In this document: piece after piece, positions 16,347 to 24,851 of the stretch
Numbering within the stretch: the stretch's first letter is position 1
How the letters are laid out: every line of letters begins with the position of its first letter
Program-made: the position numbers and the translations under genes
Notes under the pieces: model-generated
The model's database searches: none
Told to the model about the DNA's origin: nothing
The model's input: the letters and a program-made list of their open reading frames with translations, nothing else
Assembly: GCA_021324775.1 (NCBI GenBank)
Contig: JAJPIM010000035.1
Span: forward strand, 1-64,000
DNA: 64,000 nucleotides
Origin: Gemmatimonadota bacterium
GTDB lineage: Bacteria > Gemmatimonadota > Gemmatimonadetes > Gemmatimonadales > Gemmatimonadaceae
Reading direction: 5' to 3'

Positions 16347-16988
16347 TCAGTCGGTGCGCATCGTCGCCGCGAGCAATGCCCGGAACGCCCGCGCGCGGTG
16401 GCTCACGGTCGCTTTCTCCTCGACCGTCGCCTCACCGAACGTCCGGCCCAACTCGGCCGCCAGGAAATACGGGTCGTATCCGAAACCCTGGAGCCCCCGT
16501 GGCGCGCTCAGCATCTCGCCCTCGACCTCGCCGCGCTCGACGATCTCCCGGCCCAATCCGGCATAGGCGGCGGCGCAGACGTACTTCGCTCGCCGGTCGT
16601 TCACGCCAATCATCGCGCGGACGAGCTCCGCGTTGTTGGCGGCGTCGGTCGGACCTGCCGGACCCACCCCGCGATCGCTCGCCCACCGCTTGCTGCGCAC
16701 ACCAGGCGCGCCGCCGAGTGCCGCGATCTCCAGGCCGGAATCGTCCGCGACCGTGGCGATGCCGCCGCTCACCTCGTAGAAGTACCGCGCCTTGGCGAGG
16801 GCGTTCTCCTCGAACGTCGGGAATCGTTCGATCGCGTCTTCCTCCTCGGCCTCGTACGGCAGGCCCAGCTCCTCGAGATCCATCACCGGCACCCGAAGTG
16901 CATCGAACAGCGGGCGCAGTTCCCTGAGCTTGCCCGCGCTGCGCGTCGCCAGCAACACCGGCGGCCGGGACGCGACCACCCGGCTCAT
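16347..16988 (-). CDS. rdgB: XTP/dITP diphosphatase (RdgB/HAM1)
   Basis: A 213-aa house-cleaning pyrophosphatase that removes ITP, dITP and XTP. The signature is clear: [13 protein letters not shown] at the N-terminus, [18 protein letters not shown], and SHRARAF near the C-terminus. The start ATG at 16988 overlaps the rph stop (ATGA). The frame is open further upstream inside rph but that part is a shadow. The rph-rdgB pairing is widespread in bacteria. Confidence 0.95.
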   Translation of the reverse strand: MSRVVASRPPVLLATRSAGKLRELRPLFDALRVPVMDLEELGLPYEAEEEDAIERFPTFEENALAKARYFYEVSGGIATVADDSGLEIAALGGAPGVRSKRWASDRGVGPAGPTDAANNAELVRAMIGVNDRRAKYVCAAAYAGLGREIVERGEVEGEMLSAPRGLQGFGYDPYFLAAELGRTFGEATVEEKATVSHRARAFRALLAATMRTD

Positions 16989-17785
16989 TGGTGCCCCGCG
17001 CCACGAGGCGCGGGCGCGGCGAGTACCCGCCGCTGCTCCGCGTCCAGCCGCTCGATCCCCGACACCGCGAGCGCCAGCAGGGCGTCGAGTTGTGCCCGGT
17101 CGAATGTGCTGTGCTCCCCCGTGCCTTGCACCTCCACGAACCTGGCCCCGCCGGTTCGCGCCGCGCCCTGTTCGGCATCCAGATCGGCGGACGCCATCAC
17201 GACGTTCATGTCGACGCCCGCGCGCACATCTTCCGTGTACTCGAGGTCGAGCCGGGGCTCGCCATCGACAATGCCGACACTCACCGCCGCCACGCGTCGC
17301 CGCACCGGCGACCGCGCCAGTTGCCCGCGCTCGACGAGCCATCCGAACGCGTCAGTCACCGCCACACACGCGCCCGTGATCGCCGCCGTACGTGTTCCGC
17401 CATCGGCCTGCAACACGTCGCAGTCCACGCGAACGGTGTACTCCCCGAATGAGAACCCATCGAGCATGGCGCGGACGCTGCGGCCGATCAGACGCTGAAT
17501 CTCCTGGGTGCGCCCCCCTGGACCGCCTGCTCCGCGTTCGCGCGCCGTCCGGGTCAGTGTGGCCCGCGGGAGCATTGCGTATTCAGCGGTCAGCCATCCC
17601 TGCCCCGATCCGCGGCGCCACCCGGGCACGCCTTCCTCGATGCTCGCCGCGCACAACACCCGCGTCGACCCGAACGCCACGAGGCACGACCCCTCGGCGT
17701 ATCCCACCGCGCCACGATCGAGCACCACCGGGCGCATATCGCCCGAGCCGCGGCCCGTGCGCGGTGCCGCCTCAGCTCGAGCCAC
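16985..17785 (-). CDS. rph: Ribonuclease PH
   Basis: A 266-aa phosphorolytic 3'-5' exoribonuclease that trims tRNA 3' ends. The sequence follows RNase PH along its length: HAEGS-like [59 protein letters not shown] and [11 protein letters not shown]. Start at 17785 overlaps the heptose adenylyltransferase gene by 14 nt; an internal ATG at 17737 would remove conserved residues. Confidence 0.96.
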   Translation of the reverse strand: MARAEAAPRTGRGSGDMRPVVLDRGAVGYAEGSCLVAFGSTRVLCAASIEEGVPGWRRGSGQGWLTAEYAMLPRATLTRTARERGAGGPGGRTQEIQRLIGRSVRAMLDGFSFGEYTVRVDCDVLQADGGTRTAAITGACVAVTDAFGWLVERGQLARSPVRRRVAAVSVGIVDGEPRLDLEYTEDVRAGVDMNVVMASADLDAEQGAARTGGARFVEVQGTGEHSTFDRAQLDALLALAVSGIERLDAEQRRVLAAPAPRGAGHQ

Positions 17786-18206
17786 GCGCGCGCTCCAGGA
17801 GTTCGGTTGTGGATTGCCTCGGTGTCAGCGGTACGACGATCACCTCTCCTCCCCTCGCCCGGACCTCGGGCGCTCCGACAATCGTGGATTCAGTGTAGTC
17901 GCCGCCCTTCACCAGGACGTCGGGCGTGAGCGCGGTGATGAGCGCGAGCGGCGTGTCCTCGTCGAAGATGACCACCGCATCGACTGCAGCCAACGCGGCG
18001 ACGACGTGCGCCCGGTCATCGGCGCTGTTGAGGGGGCGCCCCGGCCCTTTCAGCCTGCGCACCGAGTCATCACTGTTCACGCCGACGATCAGGTGGTCGC
18101 CCGCCGCGCGGGCCGCGGCGAGGAGATCGACGTGCCCGCGATGCAACAGATCGAATACGCCGTTCGTGAAGACGACCGCGCCCAGCTGGCGCGCACGCCA
18201 CTCCAC
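17772..18206 (-). CDS. rfaE2: D-glycero-beta-D-manno-heptose 1-phosphate adenylyltransferase
   Basis: A 144-aa cytidylyltransferase-fold enzyme that makes ADP-heptose for LPS inner core. The nucleotide-binding motif [15 protein letters not shown] (HxGH type) is near residue 15-30; [14 protein letters not shown], the LVKGGDY segment and a C-terminal Ser-Thr (QSTTELLER) complete the family pattern. It is the separate C-terminal half of HldE; the kinase half is not in the window. GTG start at 18206. Neighbouring LptE supports an LPS role. Confidence 0.9.
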   Translation of the reverse strand: MEWRARQLGAVVFTNGVFDLLHRGHVDLLAAARAAGDHLIVGVNSDDSVRRLKGPGRPLNSADDRAHVVAALAAVDAVVIFDEDTPLALITALTPDVLVKGGDYTESTIVGAPEVRARGGEVIVVPLTPRQSTTELLERARGSS

Positions 18207-18250
18207 GGCGGCGGCGCGTGTCAGAACGCCCGCCGCCGGACGCGCCGGCG

Positions 18251-18673
18251 TCAGAAATCGCCCTCGGCCTGTGGATTGAAGTAGAACGAATCCCGCGCGA
18301 CGAACGGTACGTCCACGTGATCGTAGTACTCGGTCCAGAGCAGGATGTGGTTGTTCTTGCGCCTGACGAAGATCGTGTCGGCTTCATGGGGGAGCTGGAG
18401 CGTGTCCGCGAGGGCGCGCAGGTGCCGCCGGATGTCGTCGTCCGTGTGCTGCGAGGCGAATCGCACCTCCTGCCGGAACGCGTCGCGGAATTGGTAGTAC
18501 TTCCAGTACATGTCGCCCAGAGGCGCCCCGTAGTACATCGCCGCGCCCACGATCACGAGCACAAGGAGACAGCCAAGCCGCACGCCCCCGAGGCCAGTGC
18601 GCCGGAATTGGAGACGCCCGGGGCCTACCGCACGCGGGCGGAGACCGGGCCGCACGATGCGGCCGGTCACCAC
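18251..18673 (-). CDS. Small single-pass membrane protein
   Basis: A 140-aa protein with a basic N-terminus, one membrane helix (about 32-50, [17 protein letters not shown]) and a polar domain with a Tyr/Trp-rich segment ([13 protein letters not shown]) after it. I do not recognise the family. It overlaps the end of lptE by 7 nt and starts with one of two GTG codons (18673 or 18670). Its place in the LPS/lipoprotein operon suggests an envelope role. Confidence 0.7.
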   Translation of the reverse strand: MVTGRIVRPGLRPRAVGPGRLQFRRTGLGGVRLGCLLVLVIVGAAMYYGAPLGDMYWKYYQFRDAFRQEVRFASQHTDDDIRRHLRALADTLQLPHEADTIFVRRKNNHILLWTEYYDHVDVPFVARDSFYFNPQAEGDF

Positions 18674-19206
18674 TGTGACTGCGCCCCTTCGACCATGTCG
18701 CTTACGAGTTTCTTCAGAGCCTGCCCCCGTCCGTCGCTTTCCGCTCGCTCGGCGTACTCGCCGTCGGCGACCATCCCCTGCCGCTTGAAGAGTGTCTTGC
18801 CGGTCTTCTGGTCGACGATCGAGACGTCCACGACCAATTCCAGCTTCCGCCGCGTCCCCGTCACCGGCTGGTTGCCGGTGGTCGCGCTGTATCCGATCGG
18901 TATGTCGATGTCGTACCGGACGATCGTGCCGCTGACGATCGCATCCGCCTGATCCTCAGATGCTTCGTGCACCCCGAGCCGGCTCTCCAGCGTCTTGCGC
19001 ATTTCGTCGAGCAATTGCTGCTGCAAATCCGGATTCGGCGTCTGATTGTCGAAGGGCAGAATCGCCATGCTCTTCACGTCGGCAGGCAGCCCACCGCCGT
19101 GAAAATTGTAGATCCAGCATCCGGTGTTCAGGACCAACAACAGGCCCGCCAGTGCGGACCGTCTAACGCCGCCATATGTCCGGATCGAATTCGGGAACCG
19201 CGTCAC
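18667..19206 (-). CDS. lptE: LptE-family LPS assembly lipoprotein
   Basis: A 179-aa outer-membrane lipoprotein. The signal ends in VLNTGC with Cys30; the rest follows LptE-type proteins: SMAILPFDNQTPNPDL, DAIVSGTIVRYDI, a long beta hairpin and VDVSIVDQKTGKTLF. LptE plugs the LptD translocon that delivers LPS to the cell surface. The GTG start at 19206 overlaps the upstream lipoprotein gene by 44 nt. LptD is not in the window. Confidence 0.85.
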   Translation of the reverse strand: MTRFPNSIRTYGGVRRSALAGLLLVLNTGCWIYNFHGGGLPADVKSMAILPFDNQTPNPDLQQQLLDEMRKTLESRLGVHEASEDQADAIVSGTIVRYDIDIPIGYSATTGNQPVTGTRRKLELVVDVSIVDQKTGKTLFKRQGMVADGEYAERAESDGRGQALKKLVSDMVEGAQSQW

Positions 19207-19855
19207 TCCGCACCTGGGTCAGGGTCAACGTACGCCGCGCGTCCATGTTCTCGTATCGCACGCGCGCTTGCCGGAGGTCCCGTGTCACGCGCTCTCGCAC
19301 GCGTCCGCCGCTGAGCCTGGCGAGGCTGATCATTTGTCCATCGGCGAACGTCACGCGCCATGTCGTGCCACCTCCTTCTACCCCGCTGGTGCCCCCAATG
19401 TCTGCCCGAATGGTGTCGCCGTCAACGCGGACGGTCGTGTCAGGCACCGAGGGCACCGCCAGCCGTCCCAGCGTCGCCCACAAAAGCGGCGTGGCGGGAA
19501 GATACCGCTTTGCGCTCCCGTTCCCCGGAGCAACGAGCGTATCCCCCAAAAGCAACGCATAGCCGCCACCCCCAATCGGCCCCGACAGAACGAAGTCCAG
19601 GCGCGCCGAATCGGGGGGAGCCACACGCGCCGCTCCGTCCCCGCTCGCGGCCCCGTCCAGATCACGATAGCGCCAATGAAATCGCACGCGCTGATGCCCA
19701 GGAGCCAACACCGCGCTCGGCAGCGGCATCGGCGAGGGCACACCCGGCAGGGGCCCCGCCCGCGGCGGCAGGCACCCCGTGGCCGTCGTCGCCATCGCGA
19801 AGATCCCCCATGCCAACCCACGTATCGGTCTGCGCCCGGCACGAGGTGACGCCAC
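19163..19855 (-). CDS. Outer-membrane lipoprotein of unknown family
   Basis: A 230-aa lipoprotein with lipobox TATGC (Cys28), then a Pro-rich linker and a domain of beta strands including RVRFHWRYRDLDG and LDFVLSGPIGGGGYALLLGD. The overall layout recalls LolB/DUF4292-type lipoprotein-binding folds, but the match is weak. GTG start at 19855 shares one base with the previous stop (TAGTG). It sits between a HEAT-cyclophilin lipoprotein and lptE. Confidence 0.65.
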   Translation of the reverse strand: MASPRAGRRPIRGLAWGIFAMATTATGCLPPRAGPLPGVPSPMPLPSAVLAPGHQRVRFHWRYRDLDGAASGDGAARVAPPDSARLDFVLSGPIGGGGYALLLGDTLVAPGNGSAKRYLPATPLLWATLGRLAVPSVPDTTVRVDGDTIRADIGGTSGVEGGGTTWRVTFADGQMISLARLSGGRVRERVTRDLRQARVRYENMDARRTLTLTQVRSDAVPEFDPDIWRR

Positions 19856-21894
19856 TACTGGATCTCGACCGAGCGAATGGAATCCCCCTGAGTGATCTGG
19901 TCCAGAACGCCGAATCCCTCCCGCAACATCCCGAACACGGTATAGTGCCCGTCGAGGTGCGGCTGCGGCGTGAGCGTAAGAAAGTACTGGCTCCCGCCCG
20001 TGTCGGGGCCCGAGAGCGCCATGCCCAGCGCGCCTCGGTGGTACCTGCGACGGTTCAGCTCATCACGGATCGCCCACGGCGGCCCCCCGCTCCCGTCGCC
20101 CCGAGGATCGCCGTCCTGCGCGACGAACGCCGGAACCACCCGGTGAAACGCGCTACCGCGATAGAATCCCGATCGCGCCAACGCGACGAAATTGGCCACG
20201 GTCAGCGGTGCGTCTGCCCCGAACAGTTCGATCTCCAGGACGCCGCGGGACGTGTTGATGCGCGCCCCGATCGGGTGGCCGGCCAGCGACGGCAGGACAA
20301 CCGCACGCACGATGCTGTCGTACCACACGCGGTCATGCGGCGCAGCCCCTGCCTCCAGGGCCCTGCGCCACGATGACCACGGCGATCCCGAGCCCGCCTG
20401 TGACAACTCGAGCCACGCTGAGGGCACGGGTAGAGCGCGGATCGCCGACCGCAGCGAATCGGAAAATCGCGCGCTGTCGTGCGCCCAGGCGTCGGCGAGC
20501 AACCGGAGCGCGGCGACGCGCGCGTCGGGCTGGCTGTCGTGCTGCGCCCGCGTATAGGCACTCAGCGCGATCGGAGCGTCGGCCGCCATCGCCGCATGGT
20601 CCATCGCGCCGAGTGCGATGCTGCGGACCACACAGTCGTCGTCGTGCATCGCCTCTTCGATGTACTGGCGCCGCCACGGGTGTTGGCCGGCGTCCGCGCT
20701 GTCGAGCCACGAGGAGAACACGCCGTACGCTGCGGCCCGGACCCGCGGATCGGGGTCGCGGGTCAGCGGCAGTGTCAGATCGACGACGCGGCTGATCGGC
20801 GTCCCCTCGCCCGCCTCGGCTGCCGCCGCCCGATACCGCCAGTCGCCCGCACGCTGCCAGCGGTCCGCGTTGTCATGATCGATGATCTCGAGGATCACGC
20901 CGGCGCGGACGGCTGCCGCCACGACACCGCGCCGGTATGCGAGCGAGCTGTCGGCATTGAAGGCGGCAACCCATGCGTCGCGCCCTGGGCCCAAAACGCG
21001 ATCGAGTACCTGGCTGGCCGAGACGCGGACGTTGGCATCGGGATCGCGGAGCGCCGCGAGCACCGCCGGCCGCGCGGGCTTTCCATAGGACGAGAGCAAG
21101 CGAACGGCGACCGCTCGCACGTGGACGTCGGAATCGCCGGCGAGCTTCACCAGCGCGTCCAGCGCAACGGGACCCAGCGAGTCCCCCGCCGCCCCCATGC
21201 CCAGGCCACGAGCAGCCGCGATCCGTACGCCGGGGTCGTTCGCGTGCACTGCGTCCAGAAGGGCCCGCACGCCCGCCGGGGCCGGTGCGCGGCTCAACGC
21301 CTCCGCCGCCGCTTCGGCCACGGCCGGCTCCGCAGCGGCCCGCGCTGCGGTGAGATACGGTACGATCAGCGCGACCGGCGCGGGACGCAATTTGCCCGCT
21401 GCGAGCAGCACTCCCGGGATCGTGGGATGGAGCCGTGACGGCTCGCCAAGCGTGCGCTCCAACACCGCGCGGGCCGGCTCGCCGATCTCGCCGAGTGCCC
21501 ACGCGGCTTCCTCGGCGACCCCCGGCGGCCCGCGCAATGCCTCGCCCAGCGCGGCGATGCTGGCCGTGTCGGGAAAGAGCCCGAGTGCGTAGGCGGCGGT
21601 CGCGGCGACGGCTGTGTCACGGCTGGCCATCAGCGCCCGCAGCATCCCGCGCGCGGCCCACATGTGATTCTGCCCGGCGCATCGGACCGCCTCGACCCGG
21701 ACCGCCGCCTGCCGGCTCGCGAGGCCGCGGCGCACGAGCGCGGTATCGGTCCGCCGGCCGTCGGCGGCCGCCAGCAGTTCGCCATAGAGCTCGACGTCCT
21801 GGGCGGACCACGAGATCGTCGCGCCGGCGGATGCCCCTGTTCGCGGCACGTGCGGGGCGCACCCGGCCAGCGCGGCCGCTGCGAGGACACGCAT
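19855..21894 (-). CDS. HEAT-repeat lipoprotein fused to cyclophilin-type PPIase
   Basis: A 679-aa lipoprotein. The lipobox ALAGC places Cys12. Residues about 40-530 are Ala-rich HEAT-like helical repeats (DPGVRIAAARGL, DSDVHVRAVAVRLL, DPDANVRVSASQVL, DPDPRVRAAAYGVF). Residues about 535-679 are a cyclophilin: TSRGVLEIELFG, TVANFVALARSGFY, SAFHRVVPAFVAQDGDP (catalytic Arg kept), GALGMALSGPDTGGSQYF and HLDGHYTVFG. The combination suggests a periplasmic or outer-membrane folding factor with a large protein-binding scaffold. The frame is open 28 codons further but only ATG 21894 gives the lipobox. Confidence 0.85.
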   Translation of the reverse strand: MRVLAAAALAGCAPHVPRTGASAGATISWSAQDVELYGELLAAADGRRTDTALVRRGLASRQAAVRVEAVRCAGQNHMWAARGMLRALMASRDTAVAATAAYALGLFPDTASIAALGEALRGPPGVAEEAAWALGEIGEPARAVLERTLGEPSRLHPTIPGVLLAAGKLRPAPVALIVPYLTAARAAAEPAVAEAAAEALSRAPAPAGVRALLDAVHANDPGVRIAAARGLGMGAAGDSLGPVALDALVKLAGDSDVHVRAVAVRLLSSYGKPARPAVLAALRDPDANVRVSASQVLDRVLGPGRDAWVAAFNADSSLAYRRGVVAAAVRAGVILEIIDHDNADRWQRAGDWRYRAAAAEAGEGTPISRVVDLTLPLTRDPDPRVRAAAYGVFSSWLDSADAGQHPWRRQYIEEAMHDDDCVVRSIALGAMDHAAMAADAPIALSAYTRAQHDSQPDARVAALRLLADAWAHDSARFSDSLRSAIRALPVPSAWLELSQAGSGSPWSSWRRALEAGAAPHDRVWYDSIVRAVVLPSLAGHPIGARINTSRGVLEIELFGADAPLTVANFVALARSGFYRGSAFHRVVPAFVAQDGDPRGDGSGGPPWAIRDELNRRRYHRGALGMALSGPDTGGSQYFLTLTPQPHLDGHYTVFGMLREGFGVLDQITQGDSIRSVEIQ

Positions 21895-21985
21895 TGCCTG
21901 AAGCGGGCCGCGCCGGGCGTGGCGCGCCGCGTCCCCCTGGTTGGTCAACAGCCCGCGACGCGAGATGACGCGAGGCACGAACAGG

Positions 21986-22393
21986 CTATGCTCGTTCGAA
22001 CCGGTCGCGCACGGCGGACGGGAGCGAGGTGATGCGTCCCTGGGAATCGATCGACGCCAGTACGGTCGTCGCCGACACCAGCCGCTCCCCGGTCTCCGCG
22101 CGCGTGATCAGGTAGTCGAACGTCAGCGTGCGGGACCTGACCTCCGTGAGCGACGTCTCGATCCGGATCAATTCATCGTAGCGGGCAGGGGCGTGACATC
22201 GCATCGTCGCATCGACCACCGCGAGCGAGACGCCGTCGCGTTCGAGCTGCGCGTACGGCGTCCCGGCCTCGCGGATGTACTCCGTCCGGCCACACTCACA
22301 CCAGATCAGGTAGTTCGCGTGGTACACGACTCCCATCTGGTCGGTCTCCGCGTAACGGACACGCAGCTCGGTCACGTGCGTCCGGTCGCCCAT
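21986..22393 (-). CDS. Acyl-CoA thioesterase (YbgC/4HBT family)
   Basis: A 135-aa hot-dog fold thioesterase. The active site motif is seen as RVRYAETDQMGVVYHANYLIWCECGR (Asp in ETDQMG), a standard YbgC/4-hydroxybenzoyl-CoA thioesterase pattern. YbgC homologues often sit by the Tol-Pal genes; here it precedes the HEAT-cyclophilin lipoprotein gene by 91 nt and may be the first gene of that operon. Transcribed divergently from lpxH with 57 bp between. Confidence 0.9.
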   Translation of the reverse strand: MGDRTHVTELRVRYAETDQMGVVYHANYLIWCECGRTEYIREAGTPYAQLERDGVSLAVVDATMRCHAPARYDELIRIETSLTEVRSRTLTFDYLITRAETGERLVSATTVLASIDSQGRITSLPSAVRDRFERA

Positions 22394-22438
22394 GAGGGCG
22401 GAAAATTAGTCCGGGACGCCCCAAACCGCGAAATGCGC

Positions 22439-22444
22439 TAAAAT
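22439..22444 (+). promoter_or_regulatory. -10 box close to GTG start of lpxH-like gene
   Basis: TAAAAT ends 6 nt before the GTG at 22451, so transcription would begin at or near the first base of the start codon. There is no Shine-Dalgarno sequence and no clear -35 box. Leaderless translation is inferred. Confidence 0.4.
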
Positions 22445-22450
22445 CCTCGC

Positions 22451-23254
22451 GTGCCCGGTGCACTCTGCTACGTCCTCGCGGACACCCACATTGGCTTTGC
22501 GCCGCCGGCGGTGGATCGCGCGCTCCTGGACTTTCTCGATCGGCGGCGCGAAGAGGCCCGGAACGGCCAGCCGGCGTCGCTCATCATCGACGGCGACCTG
22601 TTCGAGTTCTGGTATGAGTGGCGAACGGTAATTCCCCGCCCGACCTTTCGCGTGCTGGCGGCCCTCGCGGCGCTGCGCGAGGCCGGTACGGAGATCCTCT
22701 GGATCGCCGGCAACCACGACTGCTGGGGCGGTGCGGTACTCCGGGATGACGTCGGCGTCACGTACCACGTCGGCCCCTGGAACGGCCAGGTCGCCGGATG
22801 GCGCACGAGAATCGAGCACGGCGATGGCCTGCGCGCGACCGAGGACCGGCGCTACCGCGCGTTGCGGGCGGTGCTTCGCAACCCGCTCGCCGTCCGCGCG
22901 TTTCGGTGGCTCCCGCCTGATGTGGCGAGCCGGCTCGCCACGGGGAGCTCGCAGGCCAGCCGCACGAACATGCGGGCCCGCGACGGTGGTGCCGGACTCC
23001 GCCAGATCGCGCTCGGCTACCTCGCGGCACCCGACGGCCCCGAGCTGGTGATCTTCGGACATTCACACGTGATGACACTGGAGCGCGCGCCGCACGGCGG
23101 TGTGTACGCGAATCCCGGGACGTGGCTCGATGCACCCACCTACCTGCGTATCACTCCCGAATCCGTGGAGCTCCGCCAGTGGGACGGGTCAGCCGAAGGT
23201 GCGCGTCTCGACGCGCTCGATCGACGAGCCCAGGAACCGCTGCGCGGCGCGTAG
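22451..23254 (+). CDS. UDP-2,3-diacylglucosamine diphosphatase-like metallophosphoesterase (LpxH type)
   Basis: A 267-aa calcineurin-type phosphoesterase. Metal-binding motifs are in order: ADTHIG (Asp11, His13), GDLFEFW (Asp49), GNHD (88-90), EHGDG and GHSH. The GDLFEFW variant is typical of LpxH-like enzymes that cut UDP-2,3-diacylglucosamine in lipid A synthesis, consistent with other LPS genes nearby. Members acting on other substrates exist, so the assignment is probable rather than certain. GTG start. Its last 66 nt overlap the 3' end of the convergent murI. Confidence 0.82.
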   Translation: MPGALCYVLADTHIGFAPPAVDRALLDFLDRRREEARNGQPASLIIDGDLFEFWYEWRTVIPRPTFRVLAALAALREAGTEILWIAGNHDCWGGAVLRDDVGVTYHVGPWNGQVAGWRTRIEHGDGLRATEDRRYRALRAVLRNPLAVRAFRWLPPDVASRLATGSSQASRTNMRARDGGAGLRQIALGYLAAPDGPELVIFGHSHVMTLERAPHGGVYANPGTWLDAPTYLRITPESVELRQWDGSAEGARLDALDRRAQEPLRGA

Positions 23255-24007
23255 GAACTGATCCGGCGCGTCCGAGACAATGAAGCGGTACTGCGCTGCG
23301 GACACCTCGCCAGCCGGCCGCGGGAGTCCGGCATCCTCGATCGCGGTACGAGTGGCCGCGGCTGTCGCGTGCGCGCTGTCGATCAGCCGGACGGATTCGC
23401 CCACGATCGCCCCGATCACGGGACTGAGCAGCGGATAGTGCGTGCAGCCCAGCACCAGCGTGTCCACGCCCGCGGCGGCGATGGGCGCGAGGTATTGTCG
23501 CGCAATCAACGTCGTCGCCTCCGTATCGAGCCATCCCTCTTCGACGAGCGGCACGAATAGCGGGCATGCCTGGGCGACGACGCGCGTGGATGGCGAGACG
23601 GCGTGGATCGCCTGTTCGTACGCTCCGGACGCGATCGTACCCGCGGTGCCGATCACACCGATGCCGGCCCCTCTCGTAGCCGCGACGGCGGCTCGGGCGC
23701 CGGGCGCCACGACGCCGATCACCGGGGCCGCCAGCTCCGAGGCGAGCATGGGCAGCGCATGCGCGGTCGCTGTGTTGCAGGCCACGACGACCGCCTTGAC
23801 GCCCTGGCTGATGAGGTATCCGGCGATCTCGCGGCTGTAGGTACGGATGGTCTCGGGACTCTTCGCTCCGTAGGGGACACGTGCCGTGTCACCGAAGTAG
23901 ATGAGGCTCTCCCGCGGCAGTTGACGGATGAGCTCACGGACGACGGTCAGGCCGCCGACGCCGGAATCGAACACACCGATCGGCGCGCTCGCCGCGGGCG
24001 CCGTCAC
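23189..24007 (-). CDS. murI: Glutamate racemase
   Basis: A 272-aa enzyme that makes D-glutamate for peptidoglycan. The N-terminal GVFDSGVGGLTV, catalytic VVACNTATA (Cys77) and LGCTHYPLL (Cys188) motifs are intact, as is IYFGDTARVPYG. ATG at 24007 overlaps the end of the DUF5683 gene by 4 nt. The last 22 codons overlap the opposite-strand lpxH-like gene. Confidence 0.96.
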   Translation of the reverse strand: MTAPAASAPIGVFDSGVGGLTVVRELIRQLPRESLIYFGDTARVPYGAKSPETIRTYSREIAGYLISQGVKAVVVACNTATAHALPMLASELAAPVIGVVAPGARAAVAATRGAGIGVIGTAGTIASGAYEQAIHAVSPSTRVVAQACPLFVPLVEEGWLDTEATTLIARQYLAPIAAAGVDTLVLGCTHYPLLSPVIGAIVGESVRLIDSAHATAAATRTAIEDAGLPRPAGEVSAAQYRFIVSDAPDQFLRAAQRFLGSSIERVETRTFG

Positions 24008-24687
24008 CAGTAGACAGTCGCCCCGTAGAACATTCGGCCGTCGTCGAGCATCGCCATCTTCGGCCGGATGTGCGCTGGAAGATCCCAGAGTTGCGCGGCG
24101 ACGAACGCATCCGCAGCCGAGATCAGGTGGTTGAACGCGAGGGCCGCCTCCCAGTCCTCGACGTGGGTCTTACGGGCGCCAATGCGGGCGCTGTCGTAGC
24201 GCGCGTAGCCGAACGTCGCGGGTGACGGCGCCCCGGTCGAGTCGAACGCCGGCTGCCCCAGCGAGTCCTGGTTGTACGTCTGCACGACGAGCGTGCTGTC
24301 GTGCGAGTGCTTCTGCGCGTAGCTGAGATCGATCAACGCCTGGCGAAGCCGGTAGGCGCCGACGATTTCCGTGACGAAGAAGAGCGCGCCGGCGTAGCTC
24401 CGGTCGAGTCTCGCTTGGCCGAGGCCTGGGAGGAGCAGCGACGAAAAGAACGCCGTCTTGGGTGAGATCGGCGGGTGGTAGGCGGCGTTCCGTGCGGGGG
24501 GCGGTGCCGATCGCTGCGCGGCGCTCTGGCCCGCTTCCGGCGTGGTCGCGGTGTCCGCCGGCGTGAGCAGCGGCGGCGGCGTCGCGGGCGTCACACCGGA
24601 CCGGGCACTGTCCCGGGCCTGCGCCGCAGTGACCGCCGGGAGGACCAGCGCAGCGAAGGCGGCCAGGAGTGGAATCGCGCGTCGCAG
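24004..24687 (-). CDS. DUF5683-type exported membrane protein, start codon unusual
   Basis: About 227 aa, with a likely signal peptide (LRRAIPLLAAFAALVLPAV) and a DUF5683-like domain: P-K-T-A-F-F-S-S-L-L-L-P-G-L-G-Q followed by a hydrophobic segment and a Tyr/Arg-rich stretch. Function unknown. Between the tRNA-Sec gene and the signal peptide the frame has no ATG, GTG or TTG. A CTG at 24687 gives a normal-looking signal peptide; the alternatives are ATT at 24675 or a GTG (24744) inside the tRNA gene. The coordinates use the CTG. It ends with an ATGA overlap with murI. Confidence 0.65.
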   Translation of the reverse strand: MRRAIPLLAAFAALVLPAVTAAQARDSARSGVTPATPPPLLTPADTATTPEAGQSAAQRSAPPPARNAAYHPPISPKTAFFSSLLLPGLGQARLDRSYAGALFFVTEIVGAYRLRQALIDLSYAQKHSHDSTLVVQTYNQDSLGQPAFDSTGAPSPATFGYARYDSARIGARKTHVEDWEAALAFNHLISAADAFVAAQLWDLPAHIRPKMAMLDDGRMFYGATVYW

Positions 24688-24718
24688 GCGGCTCGCGCGG
24701 GCGGCTGAACGAGTGTGG

Positions 24719-24812
24719 CGGGAGCGTGTGGGAATCGAACCCACCCAACCCGCCAATGGCGGGCCGAAAAGGTTTTGAAGACCTCTAGGACCACCAGGCC
24801 CTATCCACCCCC
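24719..24812 (-). tRNA. selC: tRNA-Sec(TCA), selenocysteine tRNA
   Basis: A 94-nt leftward tRNA with all hallmarks of bacterial selC: anticodon loop CTTCAAA (TCA, reads UGA), an extended 6-bp D stem AGGGCC/GGTCCT with a 4-nt loop, a long variable arm with stem CCCGCC/GGCGGG, T arm GTGGG-TTCGATT-CCCAC, an 8-nt acceptor, discriminator G, and CCA encoded just after (24716-24718). The eighth acceptor pair is G-A, a small irregularity. It follows selD by 39 nt and probably shares its transcript. Confidence 0.95.
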
Positions 24813-24851
24813 AACCTGAGACGGCCACCGGCCAGCGCCGGCGGTATCCCA

